NCBI GenBank assembly: GCA_903915565.1
Contig: CAIWTG010000046.1
Span: 1 to 9,406, forward strand
Direction of reading: 5' to 3'
From: an uncultured Chloroflexota bacterium
GTDB taxonomy: Bacteria > Chloroflexota > Dehalococcoidia > Dehalococcoidales > RBG-16-60-22
DNA length: 9,406 nt
Shown here: positions 1 to 6,525 of the stretch, one piece after another
Numbering within the stretch: the first letter of the stretch is position 1
Layout: the number at the start of each line of letters is the position of its first letter
Notes under the pieces: model-generated
The model's database searches: none
The model's input: only the letters and a program-made list of their open reading frames with translations
What the model was told of the DNA's origin: nothing
Made by a program: the position numbers and the translations under genes

Positions 1-2
1 TC

Positions 3-509
3 GAATCTACCAAGACAACCATTGATGTTGCCGATGACGGCACCATAACCATCGGCTCAAATGATGCTGAGGCCACGCAAAAAGCCGTCAGCATTATCGA
101 AGGCTTAACGCGTGAAGCTAAAATCGGCGATATTTTCACCGGTAAGGTCAGCCGCATCCTTAACTTCGGCGCTATGGTGGAAATCCTCCCCGGCAAAGAT
201 GGACTGGTTCATATCAGCGAGCTGGCCGACCATCGACTCGATAGAGTTGAAGACGAAGTTAAAATCGGCGACGAGCTTACGGTAAAAGTTATCAGCATTG
301 ATGACATGGGCCGCGTAAATCTCTCCCGCCGCGCTTTACTCGAAAAAGATTCCTCCGGTGCTGAATCTGCCGGCTCTGGGACTACTACCGACTACCCCTT
401 CCGCAAGAGCGACTCCGGTGGTGGCTCTTCAGGTCCCAGGAATAGACCCCGCTATAACGACCGCCGTCCACCTAACCGCGGGCCTCGGCCTCCCTACAAA
501 CGCGACTAA
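3..509 (+). CDS. pnp: Polyribonucleotide nucleotidyltransferase (PNPase), C-terminal part
   Basis: The gene enters from the left edge; 168 residues of the C-terminus remain. PNPase is a phosphorolytic 3'-5' exoribonuclease in mRNA turnover. Fragment residues 1-38 are the end of the KH domain (TTIDVADDGTITI, then a helix ending EGLTREAK). Residues 40-110 are an S1 RNA-binding domain, recognisable from KIGDIFTGKV, NFGAMVEILPGKDGLVHIS and the closing VNLSRRALL. KH followed by S1 at the C-terminus is the PNPase order. The RNase PH-like catalytic domains lie outside the window. After S1 comes a tail of about 53 residues, rich in Gly, Ser, Arg and Pro and probably disordered; the last 25 residues are very basic and may add RNA contacts. 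dapB starts 36 bp downstream with no terminator visible between them, so cotranscription is likely. Confidence 0.93.
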   Translation, partial: ESTKTTIDVADDGTITIGSNDAEATQKAVSIIEGLTREAKIGDIFTGKVSRILNFGAMVEILPGKDGLVHISELADHRLDRVEDEVKIGDELTVKVISIDDMGRVNLSRRALLEKDSSGAESAGSGTTTDYPFRKSDSGGGSSGPRNRPRYNDRRPPNRGPRPPYKRD

Positions 510-545
510 TTTTCCCCCCAAACATTTTTGTGAGGTGAACTATAT

Positions 546-1337
546 ATGTCACCAATTAGGGTAGTAGTCCATGGAGCAGCCGGCAGGGTGGGGCAGGAAG
601 TCGTTAAAGCCGTTTGCCAGGAAAAGGATATGGTTCTGGTCGGCGCCGTTGACGTTAAAGTAAGCAGCGACTCTTTATCCCTCCCCGATAATAAAGGCAG
701 TGTGCCCTTCTCTACCGATTTAGCCGCTGTGATTGATTCCTGCCAGCCGGACGTTATCGTGGACTTCACTATTGCCAAAGCGTCCATGCCGGCCATACGT
801 ATTGCCGCCAAAAAGGGCATTAATCTGGTTATCGGCACCACCGGTTTTAACGCCGACGAGCTTAAGGAAATGGAAAAGCTCGCCGGAGCTAATGAAATCG
901 GCATCGTGGCTGCCCCTAACTTCGCCCTCGGCGCGGTATTGATGATGCACCTGGCTAAAATCGCCGGTAAATTTATGGACCACGCCGAAATCATTGAGCT
1001 TCACCACGACAAAAAGCTCGACGCTCCCTCCGGCACGTCTCAACTGACCGCCAAAGCCATGGCGGAAGCTCGCGGCAAACCGTTTTTACCCCCATCCGCC
1101 GGCGAACCTACCCCCAGCCGCGGACAGTCGGTGGAGGGCATTAATATCCACAGTATCCGCATGCCGGGCTTCATGGCGCACCAGGAAGTCATCTTCGGCA
1201 CCTCCGGCCAAACCCTGAGCATCCGCCACGACACCATCAACCGGGAGTGCTATATGCCCGGTGTTTTAATCGCCATCAAAGCCGTCGTCAAGCAAAAAGG
1301 CTTTACCTATGGACTCGATAAACTCCTCGGTTTATAA
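546..1337 (+). CDS. dapB: 4-hydroxy-tetrahydrodipicolinate reductase
   Basis: A full-length cytoplasmic enzyme of 263 residues, close to the usual 250-270. It reduces the DapA product (HTPA) with NAD(P)H to tetrahydrodipicolinate in lysine/diaminopimelate synthesis. The N-terminal Rossmann domain carries the nucleotide-binding loop HGAAGRVG at residues 9-16. GTTGF (97-101) and APNFALG (123-129) form the domain junction. The signature ELHHDKKLDAPSGT spans 151-164; H153 and K157 align with the catalytic His159 and Lys163 of the E. coli enzyme. The C-terminal part has the expected HSIRMPG...HQEVIFG pattern (202-218). The ATG at 546 is supported by GAGGTGA at 532-538, 7 nt upstream, and by the loop falling at the normal distance from the N-terminus. 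dapA follows after 36 bp with its own ribosome-binding site. Confidence 0.96.
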   Translation: MSPIRVVVHGAAGRVGQEVVKAVCQEKDMVLVGAVDVKVSSDSLSLPDNKGSVPFSTDLAAVIDSCQPDVIVDFTIAKASMPAIRIAAKKGINLVIGTTGFNADELKEMEKLAGANEIGIVAAPNFALGAVLMMHLAKIAGKFMDHAEIIELHHDKKLDAPSGTSQLTAKAMAEARGKPFLPPSAGEPTPSRGQSVEGINIHSIRMPGFMAHQEVIFGTSGQTLSIRHDTINRECYMPGVLIAIKAVVKQKGFTYGLDKLLGL

Positions 1338-1373
1338 TTAGTCACATCAGCGATATTCTAGGAGGCGCTTTAC

Positions 1374-2264
1374 ATGAAGAAGCTAGGCCGCTGTTTAACC
1401 GCTATGGTCACCCCCTTTAAAGAAAACGGCGATGTTGATTACTCAGAGACTAAAAGGTTAGCCAAAGCTTTACTGGCTTCCGGCAATGACGGATTAGTCC
1501 TGGCCGCCACCACCGGTGAAGCCCCCACGCTTTCCTGGGACGAAGAAATGCGCATCTTCCAGGAAGTTAAATCAGCCGTCGGTGATAAGCCGACGCTTAT
1601 CGCTTATACCGGCAGCAACAGCACCAAGGAAGCGGTAGAAAACACGGAAAAAGCCGAAAAGATAGGCGTGGACGCCTGTTTATCCGTCGTGCCTTATTAC
1701 AACAAGCCCAACCAGGAGGGCATTTACCAGCATTTTAAAGCTGTGGCTGAATGCACCACTTTGCCCATTATCATGTATAACATCCCCGGCCGCGTTGTTA
1801 TCAATATGACCCCGGATACCATCGTGCGCTTGAGCCAGATAAAGAATATTGTCGGCGTTAAAGAAGCTAACGGCGATATGGGACATGTCGCCCAGGTTAT
1901 CAATAATGCCAGGGAAGGCTTCCTCGTCTGGAGCGGCAATGATAATGACACCTTCCCCATCATGGCGATGGGCGGCTACGGCGTTATCGGCGTCACTACT
2001 CACCTCACCGGTCTGCAGTATAAGAAGATGATTGACCTCATCGTCGCCGACAAAATTCACGAGGCGGCAGCTATCCACCGCCAGCTCGTGCCGCTGGTCA
2101 ATGCCATGTTCTCGATACCCAGCCCCGCCCCTATCAAGTTCGCCCTTAACTACCTCGGCTTTAAAGTGGGCAACCCCCGCCTCCCCCTCGTTCCCCCCAC
2201 GGAAAAAGAAGCCGAAAAAATAATCGCGGAGCTTAAGAAACACATCATTGATTTAAAGGGGTAG
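1374..2264 (+). CDS. dapA: 4-hydroxy-tetrahydrodipicolinate synthase
   Basis: A 296-residue class I aldolase-type TIM barrel that condenses pyruvate with L-aspartate-4-semialdehyde, the committed step toward diaminopimelate and lysine. All hallmark residues are present, shifted by +2 from E. coli DapA: TTGE with T46/T47, YYNKP with Y108/Y109, YNIPGR with Y135 and R140, and the Schiff-base lysine K163 in GVKEANGD. Together these favour DapA over N-acetylneuraminate lyase or other family members, and the adjacent dapB makes the assignment firm. AGGAGG at 1360-1365 lies 8 nt before the ATG and fixes the start. The last codons overlap an AAGGGG that probably serves as the ribosome-binding site of the next gene, so the two may be translationally coupled. 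Confidence 0.96.
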   Translation: MKKLGRCLTAMVTPFKENGDVDYSETKRLAKALLASGNDGLVLAATTGEAPTLSWDEEMRIFQEVKSAVGDKPTLIAYTGSNSTKEAVENTEKAEKIGVDACLSVVPYYNKPNQEGIYQHFKAVAECTTLPIIMYNIPGRVVINMTPDTIVRLSQIKNIVGVKEANGDMGHVAQVINNAREGFLVWSGNDNDTFPIMAMGGYGVIGVTTHLTGLQYKKMIDLIVADKIHEAAAIHRQLVPLVNAMFSIPSPAPIKFALNYLGFKVGNPRLPLVPPTEKEAEKIIAELKKHIIDLKG

Positions 2265-2268
2265 TCAA

Positions 2269-2802
2269 ATGAAGCTCAAGATTACCCAGATTTTATTAGG
2301 TTCGTTGCTCGTCCTATCCACGCTGGTCGGCGCTTGTTCTTCACAGACTTCAAATGAGGGCTTTGCTATTTACCTTACCAAAGACAACGTTCCGCCTTCG
2401 CAGATGGAGGCATTAAGCCATGTCAACCTTGCCGACCAGCCGATAATTTCGCTTAACGACATCATACATTACGACTGGGCAACTCATGAAATTGAGCTTA
2501 CATCCGCCGCCTATCAAAAACTGGACGAGATGCACTTTCCCACCAACGGCACGTCGTTTTTAGTCTGTGTGGACCGCCAGCCGGTTTACTGGGGCGCTTT
2601 TTGGCCCAGCTATTCCTCGCAATCATTCGATGGCGTGACTATCGTCACCAGCCCGTTCTTGCACGAGAGTGAAGGCGCGTCAAATACTATCCAGATTTCT
2701 TTGGGTTATCCGGGTTCATCCTTTCACCAGGGCGTAGACCCGCGCTCCAATCAGCAAATAATGGATGCGCTGGTAAAAGCGGGTAAGCTCGTGTCGGCTT
2801 AA
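2269..2802 (+). CDS. Putative lipoprotein of unknown function
   Basis: A 177-residue protein starting 4 bp after the dapA stop, so very probably the last gene of that operon. The N-terminus is a lipoprotein signal peptide: basic MKLK, a hydrophobic stretch (residues 5-20) and a lipobox LVGAC with acceptor cysteine C23, followed by a Ser/Thr/Asn-rich linker. It is therefore expected on the outer face of the cytoplasmic membrane. The mature part (31-176) looks like one compact alpha/beta domain with patterns DIIHYDWATHEIELT (64-78), FLVCVDRQPVYWGAFW (97-112) and LGYPG...DPRSNQQIMDALVKAGKL (145-174). I do not recognise a named family. The order 'x-I-x-LT-x3-A-x-x-L, V-D-x-x-x-V-Y, then AL-x-x-AGKL' faintly recalls the periplasmic head region of SecD; that is inference only. 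Nothing in it points to lysine synthesis. Confidence 0.8.
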   Translation: MKLKITQILLGSLLVLSTLVGACSSQTSNEGFAIYLTKDNVPPSQMEALSHVNLADQPIISLNDIIHYDWATHEIELTSAAYQKLDEMHFPTNGTSFLVCVDRQPVYWGAFWPSYSSQSFDGVTIVTSPFLHESEGASNTIQISLGYPGSSFHQGVDPRSNQQIMDALVKAGKLVSA

Positions 2803-2830
2803 TAAGACGGGGTAATAAATGGTGAATACA

Positions 2831-2859
2831 AAGGGGGGCGTTTAGCCCCTTTTATTTTT
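2831..2859 (+). terminator. Rho-independent terminator of the pnp-dap operon
   Basis: The stem pairs 2831-2839 (AAGGGGGGC) with 2845-2853 (GCCCCTTTT) around the 5-nt loop GTTTA. That is nine pairs, two of them G-U, and it is followed by ATTTTT. It lies 28 bp after the lipoprotein stop and touches the stop codon of the convergent glycosyltransferase gene. Read from the minus strand the hairpin also forms, but the following T-run is only three bases, so it should work mainly for the plus strand. Confidence 0.82.
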
Positions 2860-4006
2860 ACTCTACCGTTGATTCTTTGCTGTAGAAGCGTTCTTTCCAG
2901 CTGATGCCCGCGCCTACCAGCCACCTGCCCATGGCATAAAGGACGTCTGCCAGGTAGAACAGCATGCCGATGGGTTGGAACCACATAGAAATCGCCGGTT
3001 CGCGGAAGCGATTGTCCACCAGCCAGCGCATGAATAATGCAATAATTATCTGTAATACTACCAACCCGCGCCATATTAGAGGCTCCGAGCCGGTAACGAC
3101 TCCATTTACCAGCCATAAAAACGGTGCAATAAACGTATAGTAGGCCAGTAATGCGGCTGCCAGTATTCCCAGCGGCGCCATCGCTGTTATCGAATAGATT
3201 GACCTTCCCAGCCCGCGCCACGTTTCTCCCATGTCATTGTACATGTTAGTGGCTGTCACCGGCGATAGGTCTACGGCCACGTGGCGCCCCCCGTTTTTAG
3301 CCACAGCTATCCCCATCAGCAAGTCTTCAACTATCTTGTCCTTGACCGCTTTGTGCCCCCCGATGCGCCAGTAATCATCTTTAGCGAAGAAAAAGAACTG
3401 CCCGATGGCCATTGAGGGCTTGGGTTTCTTGGTGTGGTGCAGTAGCCACATGGGTACCCAGCTTAACAGGATGAAATAGAACACCGGTATAATCAATTTT
3501 TGAGAAAACGAGTTTGTCAGTTGCCTGGGGAAGCCGGACAGCAGTGAAGCCTTTTCTTCTATTGCCAGCGCTAAAGTGCTGCGCAGCATGTGAGTTTCAT
3601 GGATTGTATCGGCGTCAACGAATAACAGCCAGTCGCCTTTGGCTTTCTGGGCCAACTGGTAGCAGGCATAAGGCTTCCCCGCCCAATCCTCCGGCAATGG
3701 CTCGCCAAAATACAGGTGAACTCGGTCGTCGTTAGCCGCCAGTTGTTTTACAATAGCGGAGGTGTTGTCCGTTGAATTATCGTCCAGCACCAGAATTTCG
3801 TAGTTAGGATAGTCCTGCTTTTGTAAAGATTCTACACATGTGCGGATATTGCTCTCTTCGTCCCGCGCCGGGATGAGTACGGAAATCAACGGCGCCGGCT
3901 GCGGCACTTTAGCGTTCTCGTCAGGCCTCCGTAGCGACCTCAAGTTAATAATGAGGTTAACCAGGAAGACGAAGAGTATGGCGGCAATTACTATTTGATA
4001 TACCAT
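2858..4006 (-). CDS. Membrane-associated family 2 glycosyltransferase
   Basis: A 382-residue GT2 (GT-A fold) enzyme. An N-terminal membrane anchor (residues 3-21) precedes the catalytic domain: SVLIPARDEESNI (42-54), DDNSTDNT (75-82), the metal- and nucleotide-sugar-binding DAD at 131-133, and ED at 227-228 (VEDLLMG), the probable catalytic-base region. The usual downstream Q-x-x-R-W is replaced by GETWRGLGRS at 260-269. Three hydrophobic segments follow (about 274-300, 310-328, 341-360), and the C-terminus WKERFY (370-375) is typical of the branch containing HpnB- and CrtQ-like enzymes that glycosylate lipids. The acceptor cannot be read from sequence; a polyprenyl, carotenoid-like or glycerolipid substrate is plausible. 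The start lies 4 bp after the plsY stop, with AAGG just before it, so both genes are presumably cotranscribed. This supports a lipid role. Confidence 0.88.
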   Translation of the reverse strand: MVYQIVIAAILFVFLVNLIINLRSLRRPDENAKVPQPAPLISVLIPARDEESNIRTCVESLQKQDYPNYEILVLDDNSTDNTSAIVKQLAANDDRVHLYFGEPLPEDWAGKPYACYQLAQKAKGDWLLFVDADTIHETHMLRSTLALAIEEKASLLSGFPRQLTNSFSQKLIIPVFYFILLSWVPMWLLHHTKKPKPSMAIGQFFFFAKDDYWRIGGHKAVKDKIVEDLLMGIAVAKNGGRHVAVDLSPVTATNMYNDMGETWRGLGRSIYSITAMAPLGILAAALLAYYTFIAPFLWLVNGVVTGSEPLIWRGLVVLQIIIALFMRWLVDNRFREPAISMWFQPIGMLFYLADVLYAMGRWLVGAGISWKERFYSKESTVE

Positions 4007-4010
4007 ATTT

Positions 4011-4625
4011 TTACCTTGCGTGAATCAGCTTGTAGAACCTGCCTCCTAAGCGTGGCACGGAGTGCAAATCCTCGAAATGCTTAATCCCCAGGATTATCAT
4101 AAAACACAGCATCAGCAGTGGTTCCCACGAATAGCCTTTGGTTACGGCAAAATAGATTAGTGACGCGCCCGAGGCAATCATTACGCCCCAGGAATCGTTC
4201 CCGATTAAGAAGGCGGCCAGTATCATGGCGATGGCGAATACCATGAACATTTCATATTGCGGCATTAGCCCCAGCATCGTTCCGAAGGTCACGGCTATGG
4301 CCTTGCCCCCTTTCCAGTTTAAGAATGGCGAGAACGCATGTCCCAGCACTGCGCACACAGCAATAATCACCGGCGATAGTGCGGGTAAATCTAACACGTA
4401 ATGAGCAATCAAAACAAAGGGTATCCCCTTCAATATATCCAGGATTACGGCAAACAACCCCACCCTTTTACTCCCCGCCCGGAATACATTAGTCGCCCCG
4501 GGGTTCCCGTCGCCGTATTTTGTGATGTCTTTTTTCAGTAGCCAGCGCCCCATTATTACCGAGAAGGGAATGGATCCGAGGATAAATGCGGCGAGCGCCA
4601 GCGCTACGGTATAGATTATATCCAT
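4011..4625 (-). CDS. plsY: Glycerol-3-phosphate acyltransferase PlsY
   Basis: A 204-residue integral membrane enzyme that transfers an acyl group from acyl-phosphate to sn-glycerol-3-phosphate, the first step of bacterial phospholipid synthesis. Family signatures are clear: GSIPFSVIMGR (17-27), GDGNPGATNVFRAG (38-51), the D-x-x-KG motif at 63-67 (DILKG), and GHAFSPFLNWKGGKA (95-109). The C-terminal motif IKHFEDLHSVPRLGG (181-195) is a somewhat altered version of the usual R-H-x-x-N-I-x-R segment. The length and the set of five or more hydrophobic helices fit the family. The ATG at 4625 is preceded by GGAG at a 10-nt spacing. It would be the first gene of a two-gene unit with the glycosyltransferase. 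It implies ester-linked fatty-acid membranes fed by the PlsX/PlsY route. Confidence 0.95.
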   Translation of the reverse strand: MDIIYTVALALAAFILGSIPFSVIMGRWLLKKDITKYGDGNPGATNVFRAGSKRVGLFAVILDILKGIPFVLIAHYVLDLPALSPVIIAVCAVLGHAFSPFLNWKGGKAIAVTFGTMLGLMPQYEMFMVFAIAMILAAFLIGNDSWGVMIASGASLIYFAVTKGYSWEPLLMLCFMIILGIKHFEDLHSVPRLGGRFYKLIHAR

Positions 4626-4646
4626 TTTTTACCGTCTCCGTGGCAA

Positions 4647-4700
4647 ATTATACCTAGACTATCTTGGTATAAGATACTCCTAAACTACCTTGGGAGTCAA
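4647..4700 (-). promoter_or_regulatory. Candidate plsY promoter region
   Basis: Two promoter readings are possible on the minus strand. The first has TTGACT (4695-4700), an 18-bp spacer and TATCTT (4671-4676). The second has a perfect TATAAT (4647-4652) ending 21 nt before the plsY start, but a poor -35. The first -35 overlaps the stop codon of the upstream gene (4697-4699). A near-palindrome lies across the second -10 (listed separately). Either promoter would let plsY be expressed independently of the upstream membrane-protein gene, consistent with the 71-bp gap. Confidence 0.45.
4648..4672. repeat. 25-bp near-perfect inverted repeat upstream of plsY
   Basis: The arms TTATACCTAGA (4648-4658) and TCTTGGTATAA (4662-4672) are complementary at 10 of 11 positions around a 3-bp centre CTA. 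A partial second copy of one arm occurs 26 bp away: ACTATCTTGGTA (4658-4669) versus ACTACCTTGGGA (4684-4695), 10 of 12 identical. The dyad covers a TATAAT of the plsY strand, so an operator is the most natural reading. A stem-loop between the two minus-strand genes is the alternative, but no adequate T-tract follows on that strand. Confidence 0.6.
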
Positions 4701-5128
4701 GTGTTTTCGGATTCTTTTTTCTTACGCAATGTCACCATACGTATGATAAAGAGCGTAATCGTCGCCAATAAGCCGTAGATAATGGCCATTGGTACAAAAA
4801 GAAGGAGGCTATCTGTAATCAACGCGTGGAAGAAGTTCGGCCACCAGCCTGTAATAGTATCACTGTTGATGAACACCAGCTGGTGCAAGCCAGAGAGCAA
4901 AATAGACCCCAGGAATGCCCCGGCGATGAGGAGGAGGAACTGCCACTCTTTGCGCCAGCGGCGGGTTAGCTCTGTCAACAGGATGATGACGCCCAGCCAG
5001 GCCACCAGCACCCCGCGGTCGCTGTCAATGCCGATGACGAATCCTATCGCCATCAGGACAATAAATATTGCCAGCAGGGCGATAGTTAGCGGCGATATCC
5101 GTTTCCAGGCTTTGAACGAAATTTTCAT
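4697..5128 (-). CDS. Four-helix membrane protein of unknown function
   Basis: A 143-residue protein that I do not recognise. It has four hydrophobic segments at about residues 13-33, 38-52, 62-86 and 106-130. The N-terminus is basic (MKISFKAWKR), as is the loop RRWRKEW (56-62), and the C-terminus RKKKESENT is polar and charged. The positive-inside rule puts both termini and the basic loop in the cytoplasm. There are no obvious catalytic motifs. The ATG at 5128 is forced because an in-frame TAG lies 33 bp upstream with no other common start between; the purine run GAGAGAG before it is a weak ribosome-binding site. It lies between plsY (same strand, 71 bp downstream) and divergent lepB. It is probably real, given its coherent membrane topology and lack of overlap, but its function is unknown. 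Confidence 0.72.
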   Translation of the reverse strand: MKISFKAWKRISPLTIALLAIFIVLMAIGFVIGIDSDRGVLVAWLGVIILLTELTRRWRKEWQFLLLIAGAFLGSILLSGLHQLVFINSDTITGWWPNFFHALITDSLLLFVPMAIIYGLLATITLFIIRMVTLRKKKESENT

Positions 5129-5164
5129 TTCTCTCTCGCGTTTTCTAAAAATTCTCTCCTATCT

Positions 5165-5193
5165 ATCGTAATACCTGCGGCGTTTTTTCGCAA
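5165..5193 (-). promoter_or_regulatory. Candidate promoter of the four-helix membrane protein gene
   Basis: On the minus strand, TTGCGA (5188-5193), a 17-bp spacer and TACGAT (5165-5170) match the sigma70 consensus at 4 of 6 positions in each box. Transcription would start near 5158, leaving a leader of about 30 nt. It is back-to-back with the lepB promoter inside the 174-bp divergent gap. Confidence 0.35.
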
Positions 5194-5263
5194 GACCGGC
5201 ACGTATGGGCTCAACTGGCGGTGAGTATGGCTGAATAACACCGGCTGGATGCAATTTGTTATA

Positions 5264-5292
5264 TTGGCTGGTGACTGAAAATAGAGTATAAT
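5264..5292 (+). promoter_or_regulatory. lepB operon promoter (sigma70 type)
   Basis: TTGGCT (5264-5269), a 17-bp spacer and a perfect TATAAT (5287-5292). Transcription would begin about 5298-5300, only 3-5 nt before the TTG start codon of lepB, so the mRNA would be almost leaderless. It probably drives lepB, pyrE and the nuclease-like gene. Confidence 0.65.
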
Positions 5293-5302
5293 TGAACTTG
5301 AG

Positions 5303-5863
5303 TTGAAAAAATTCTTTTCTAACGCCCTGGTTCGCGAAATAATCATTTTTATAGTACTGGCAGTACCCCTTATTTTCGTTTCCCGGGCTGCTATGCAAAC
5401 CTACGAGGTATTCCAGACCAGCATGGAGCCCAACTTCCATCCGGGAGAGAGAGTTATGGTTCTCAAATCCGCCTATTGGTTCGGCGGACCCGAGCGGGGT
5501 GACGTAATCGTTTTACAGGCGCCGGATAACAGCGGCGAAGAGTGGATTAAGCGGGTAATCGGCCTCCCCGGCGATACCGTTCGCGTTGATCACGGAGTCG
5601 TCTACGTCAACGGCGTCAAACTGGATGAACCTTACGTAATGCTGTCTTTTAGCTATTCCATGAACGAGTTGACTGTCCCGCCGGATAACTACTTCTTCCT
5701 CGGGGATAACCGTGACGTCAGCAACGATTCGCACCGGGGCTGGTTCGTCACGCGTGAAAGCGTCATCGGTAAAGCCTGGCTGGTAACCTGGCCGCCGTCC
5801 GATTGGGAACATGTTCCTTATTATCGATTGAACAATCAGGTTGCTTTGGAATCGGGAAACTAG
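5303..5863 (+). CDS. lepB: Signal peptidase I
   Basis: A 186-residue membrane-bound serine protease that removes signal peptides from exported proteins. One N-terminal transmembrane helix (about 11-28) is followed by the catalytic domain outside the membrane. The nucleophile is S40 in TSMEP (39-43), the general-base lysine is K83 in WIKRVIGLPGD (81-91), and box E is GDNRDVSNDSHRGW (134-147). The small size matches the Gram-positive SipS type rather than E. coli LepB. The residue after SMEP is N rather than the usual T. The start is TTG at 5303: an in-frame TAG at 5282 closes the frame upstream, there is no ATG or GTG between, and starting later would cut the anchor. No convincing Shine-Dalgarno precedes it. 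pyrE follows after 30 bp. Confidence 0.93.
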   Translation: MKKFFSNALVREIIIFIVLAVPLIFVSRAAMQTYEVFQTSMEPNFHPGERVMVLKSAYWFGGPERGDVIVLQAPDNSGEEWIKRVIGLPGDTVRVDHGVVYVNGVKLDEPYVMLSFSYSMNELTVPPDNYFFLGDNRDVSNDSHRGWFVTRESVIGKAWLVTWPPSDWEHVPYYRLNNQVALESGN

Positions 5864-5893
5864 ACCGTCGCTATAGTTTGGGGAGTTAGTGGT

Positions 5894-6475
5894 ATGACCG
5901 ACGCTGTGGAAAAGATGTTCGAGAAGTCCGGCGCTTTACTTAAGGGGCATTTCCTGCTGCACTCCGGTTTGCATTCTCCTGTTTACTGGGAAAAATCACT
6001 GGTTATCCAGTACCCCGAATATACCGAGAAACTCTGCCGCATGATTGCCGACCATTTTCGTAAAAGCGGGGTTCAGGTCGTCGCTGGTCCCACCACCCCC
6101 GGTATTATCCTGGCTTACGAGACTGCCCGGCAGCTCGGCGTCCGCGGCATCTTTGCCGAAAAAGACGAGTCGGGTACCGGTCGCGTCTTCCGTCGCGGCT
6201 TTACTATTGCTCCCGGCGAAAAAGTCCTGGTCGTTGACGACGTTATGACGCTCGGCGGGTCGGTCAGCGACGTTATTGCTGCCGTTAAAAAACTGGGCGG
6301 CGTTGTCGTTGGCGTCGGCGTGCTCGTTCTCCGTTCCTCCCAGGAGCCCGACCTGGGCGTCCCGTTCTTTGCCTGCCACCGCACCGACGTTATCGCTTAC
6401 GAACCCGCTAGTTGTCCCCTCTGTAAACAGGGTATCCCCCTGGTCAAGCCTGGCAGCAGCAACGCCAAGGCTTAG
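5894..6475 (+). CDS. pyrE: Orotate phosphoribosyltransferase
   Basis: A 193-residue cytoplasmic enzyme converting orotate and PRPP to orotidine 5'-phosphate in de novo pyrimidine synthesis. The PRPP-binding motif VLVVDDVMTLGGS is at residues 111-123. The N-terminal FLLHSGLHSPVYWEK (20-34) and the loop FAEKDESGTGRVFRRGF (87-103) match the orotate/PRPP-site segments of the family. The C-terminal CPLCKQGIPLVKPGS (174-188), with paired cysteines C174 and C177, is the tail of the branch seen in thermophile-type PyrE rather than the E. coli type. GGGGAG at 5880-5885 lies 8 nt before the ATG. It sits between lepB and the nuclease-like gene on the same strand. No other pyrimidine gene is in the window. 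Confidence 0.95.
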   Translation: MTDAVEKMFEKSGALLKGHFLLHSGLHSPVYWEKSLVIQYPEYTEKLCRMIADHFRKSGVQVVAGPTTPGIILAYETARQLGVRGIFAEKDESGTGRVFRRGFTIAPGEKVLVVDDVMTLGGSVSDVIAAVKKLGGVVVGVGVLVLRSSQEPDLGVPFFACHRTDVIAYEPASCPLCKQGIPLVKPGSSNAKA

Positions 6476-6525
6476 TAGATTCCCCACCCCTTTTCCCCTC
6501 TGACGTATTTTCGAGGAGGCCGTTT

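Noticed and set aside
506..994. A 162-codon open frame on the minus strand across dapB
   Set aside because: Antisense to a clear dapB, Ser/Thr/Ala-rich without structure, and no ribosome-binding site.
1680..2243. A 187-codon open frame on the minus strand across dapA
   Set aside because: It lies wholly antisense to a gene with all DapA catalytic residues; its translation is low-complexity in His, Gly and Asp with no coherent domain, as expected for a shadow frame.
4697..4699. The TTGACT (4695-4700) at the end of the four-helix membrane gene as a firm plsY promoter
   Set aside because: It has a fair -10 partner at an 18-bp spacing, but the competing perfect TATAAT nearer the gene makes a single choice unsafe, so both are given only as candidates.
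5125..5440. Two overlapping minus-strand frames in and beyond the lepB upstream region (5125-5346 and 5159-5440)
   Set aside because: They start inside lepB and cover both divergent promoters. One ends in a plausible-looking ITIDRREFLENAREK, which made me consider a gene remnant, but nothing else supports it.
5996..6487. A 163-codon minus-strand frame over pyrE
   Set aside because: A shadow of a well-supported PyrE with an intact PRPP motif.
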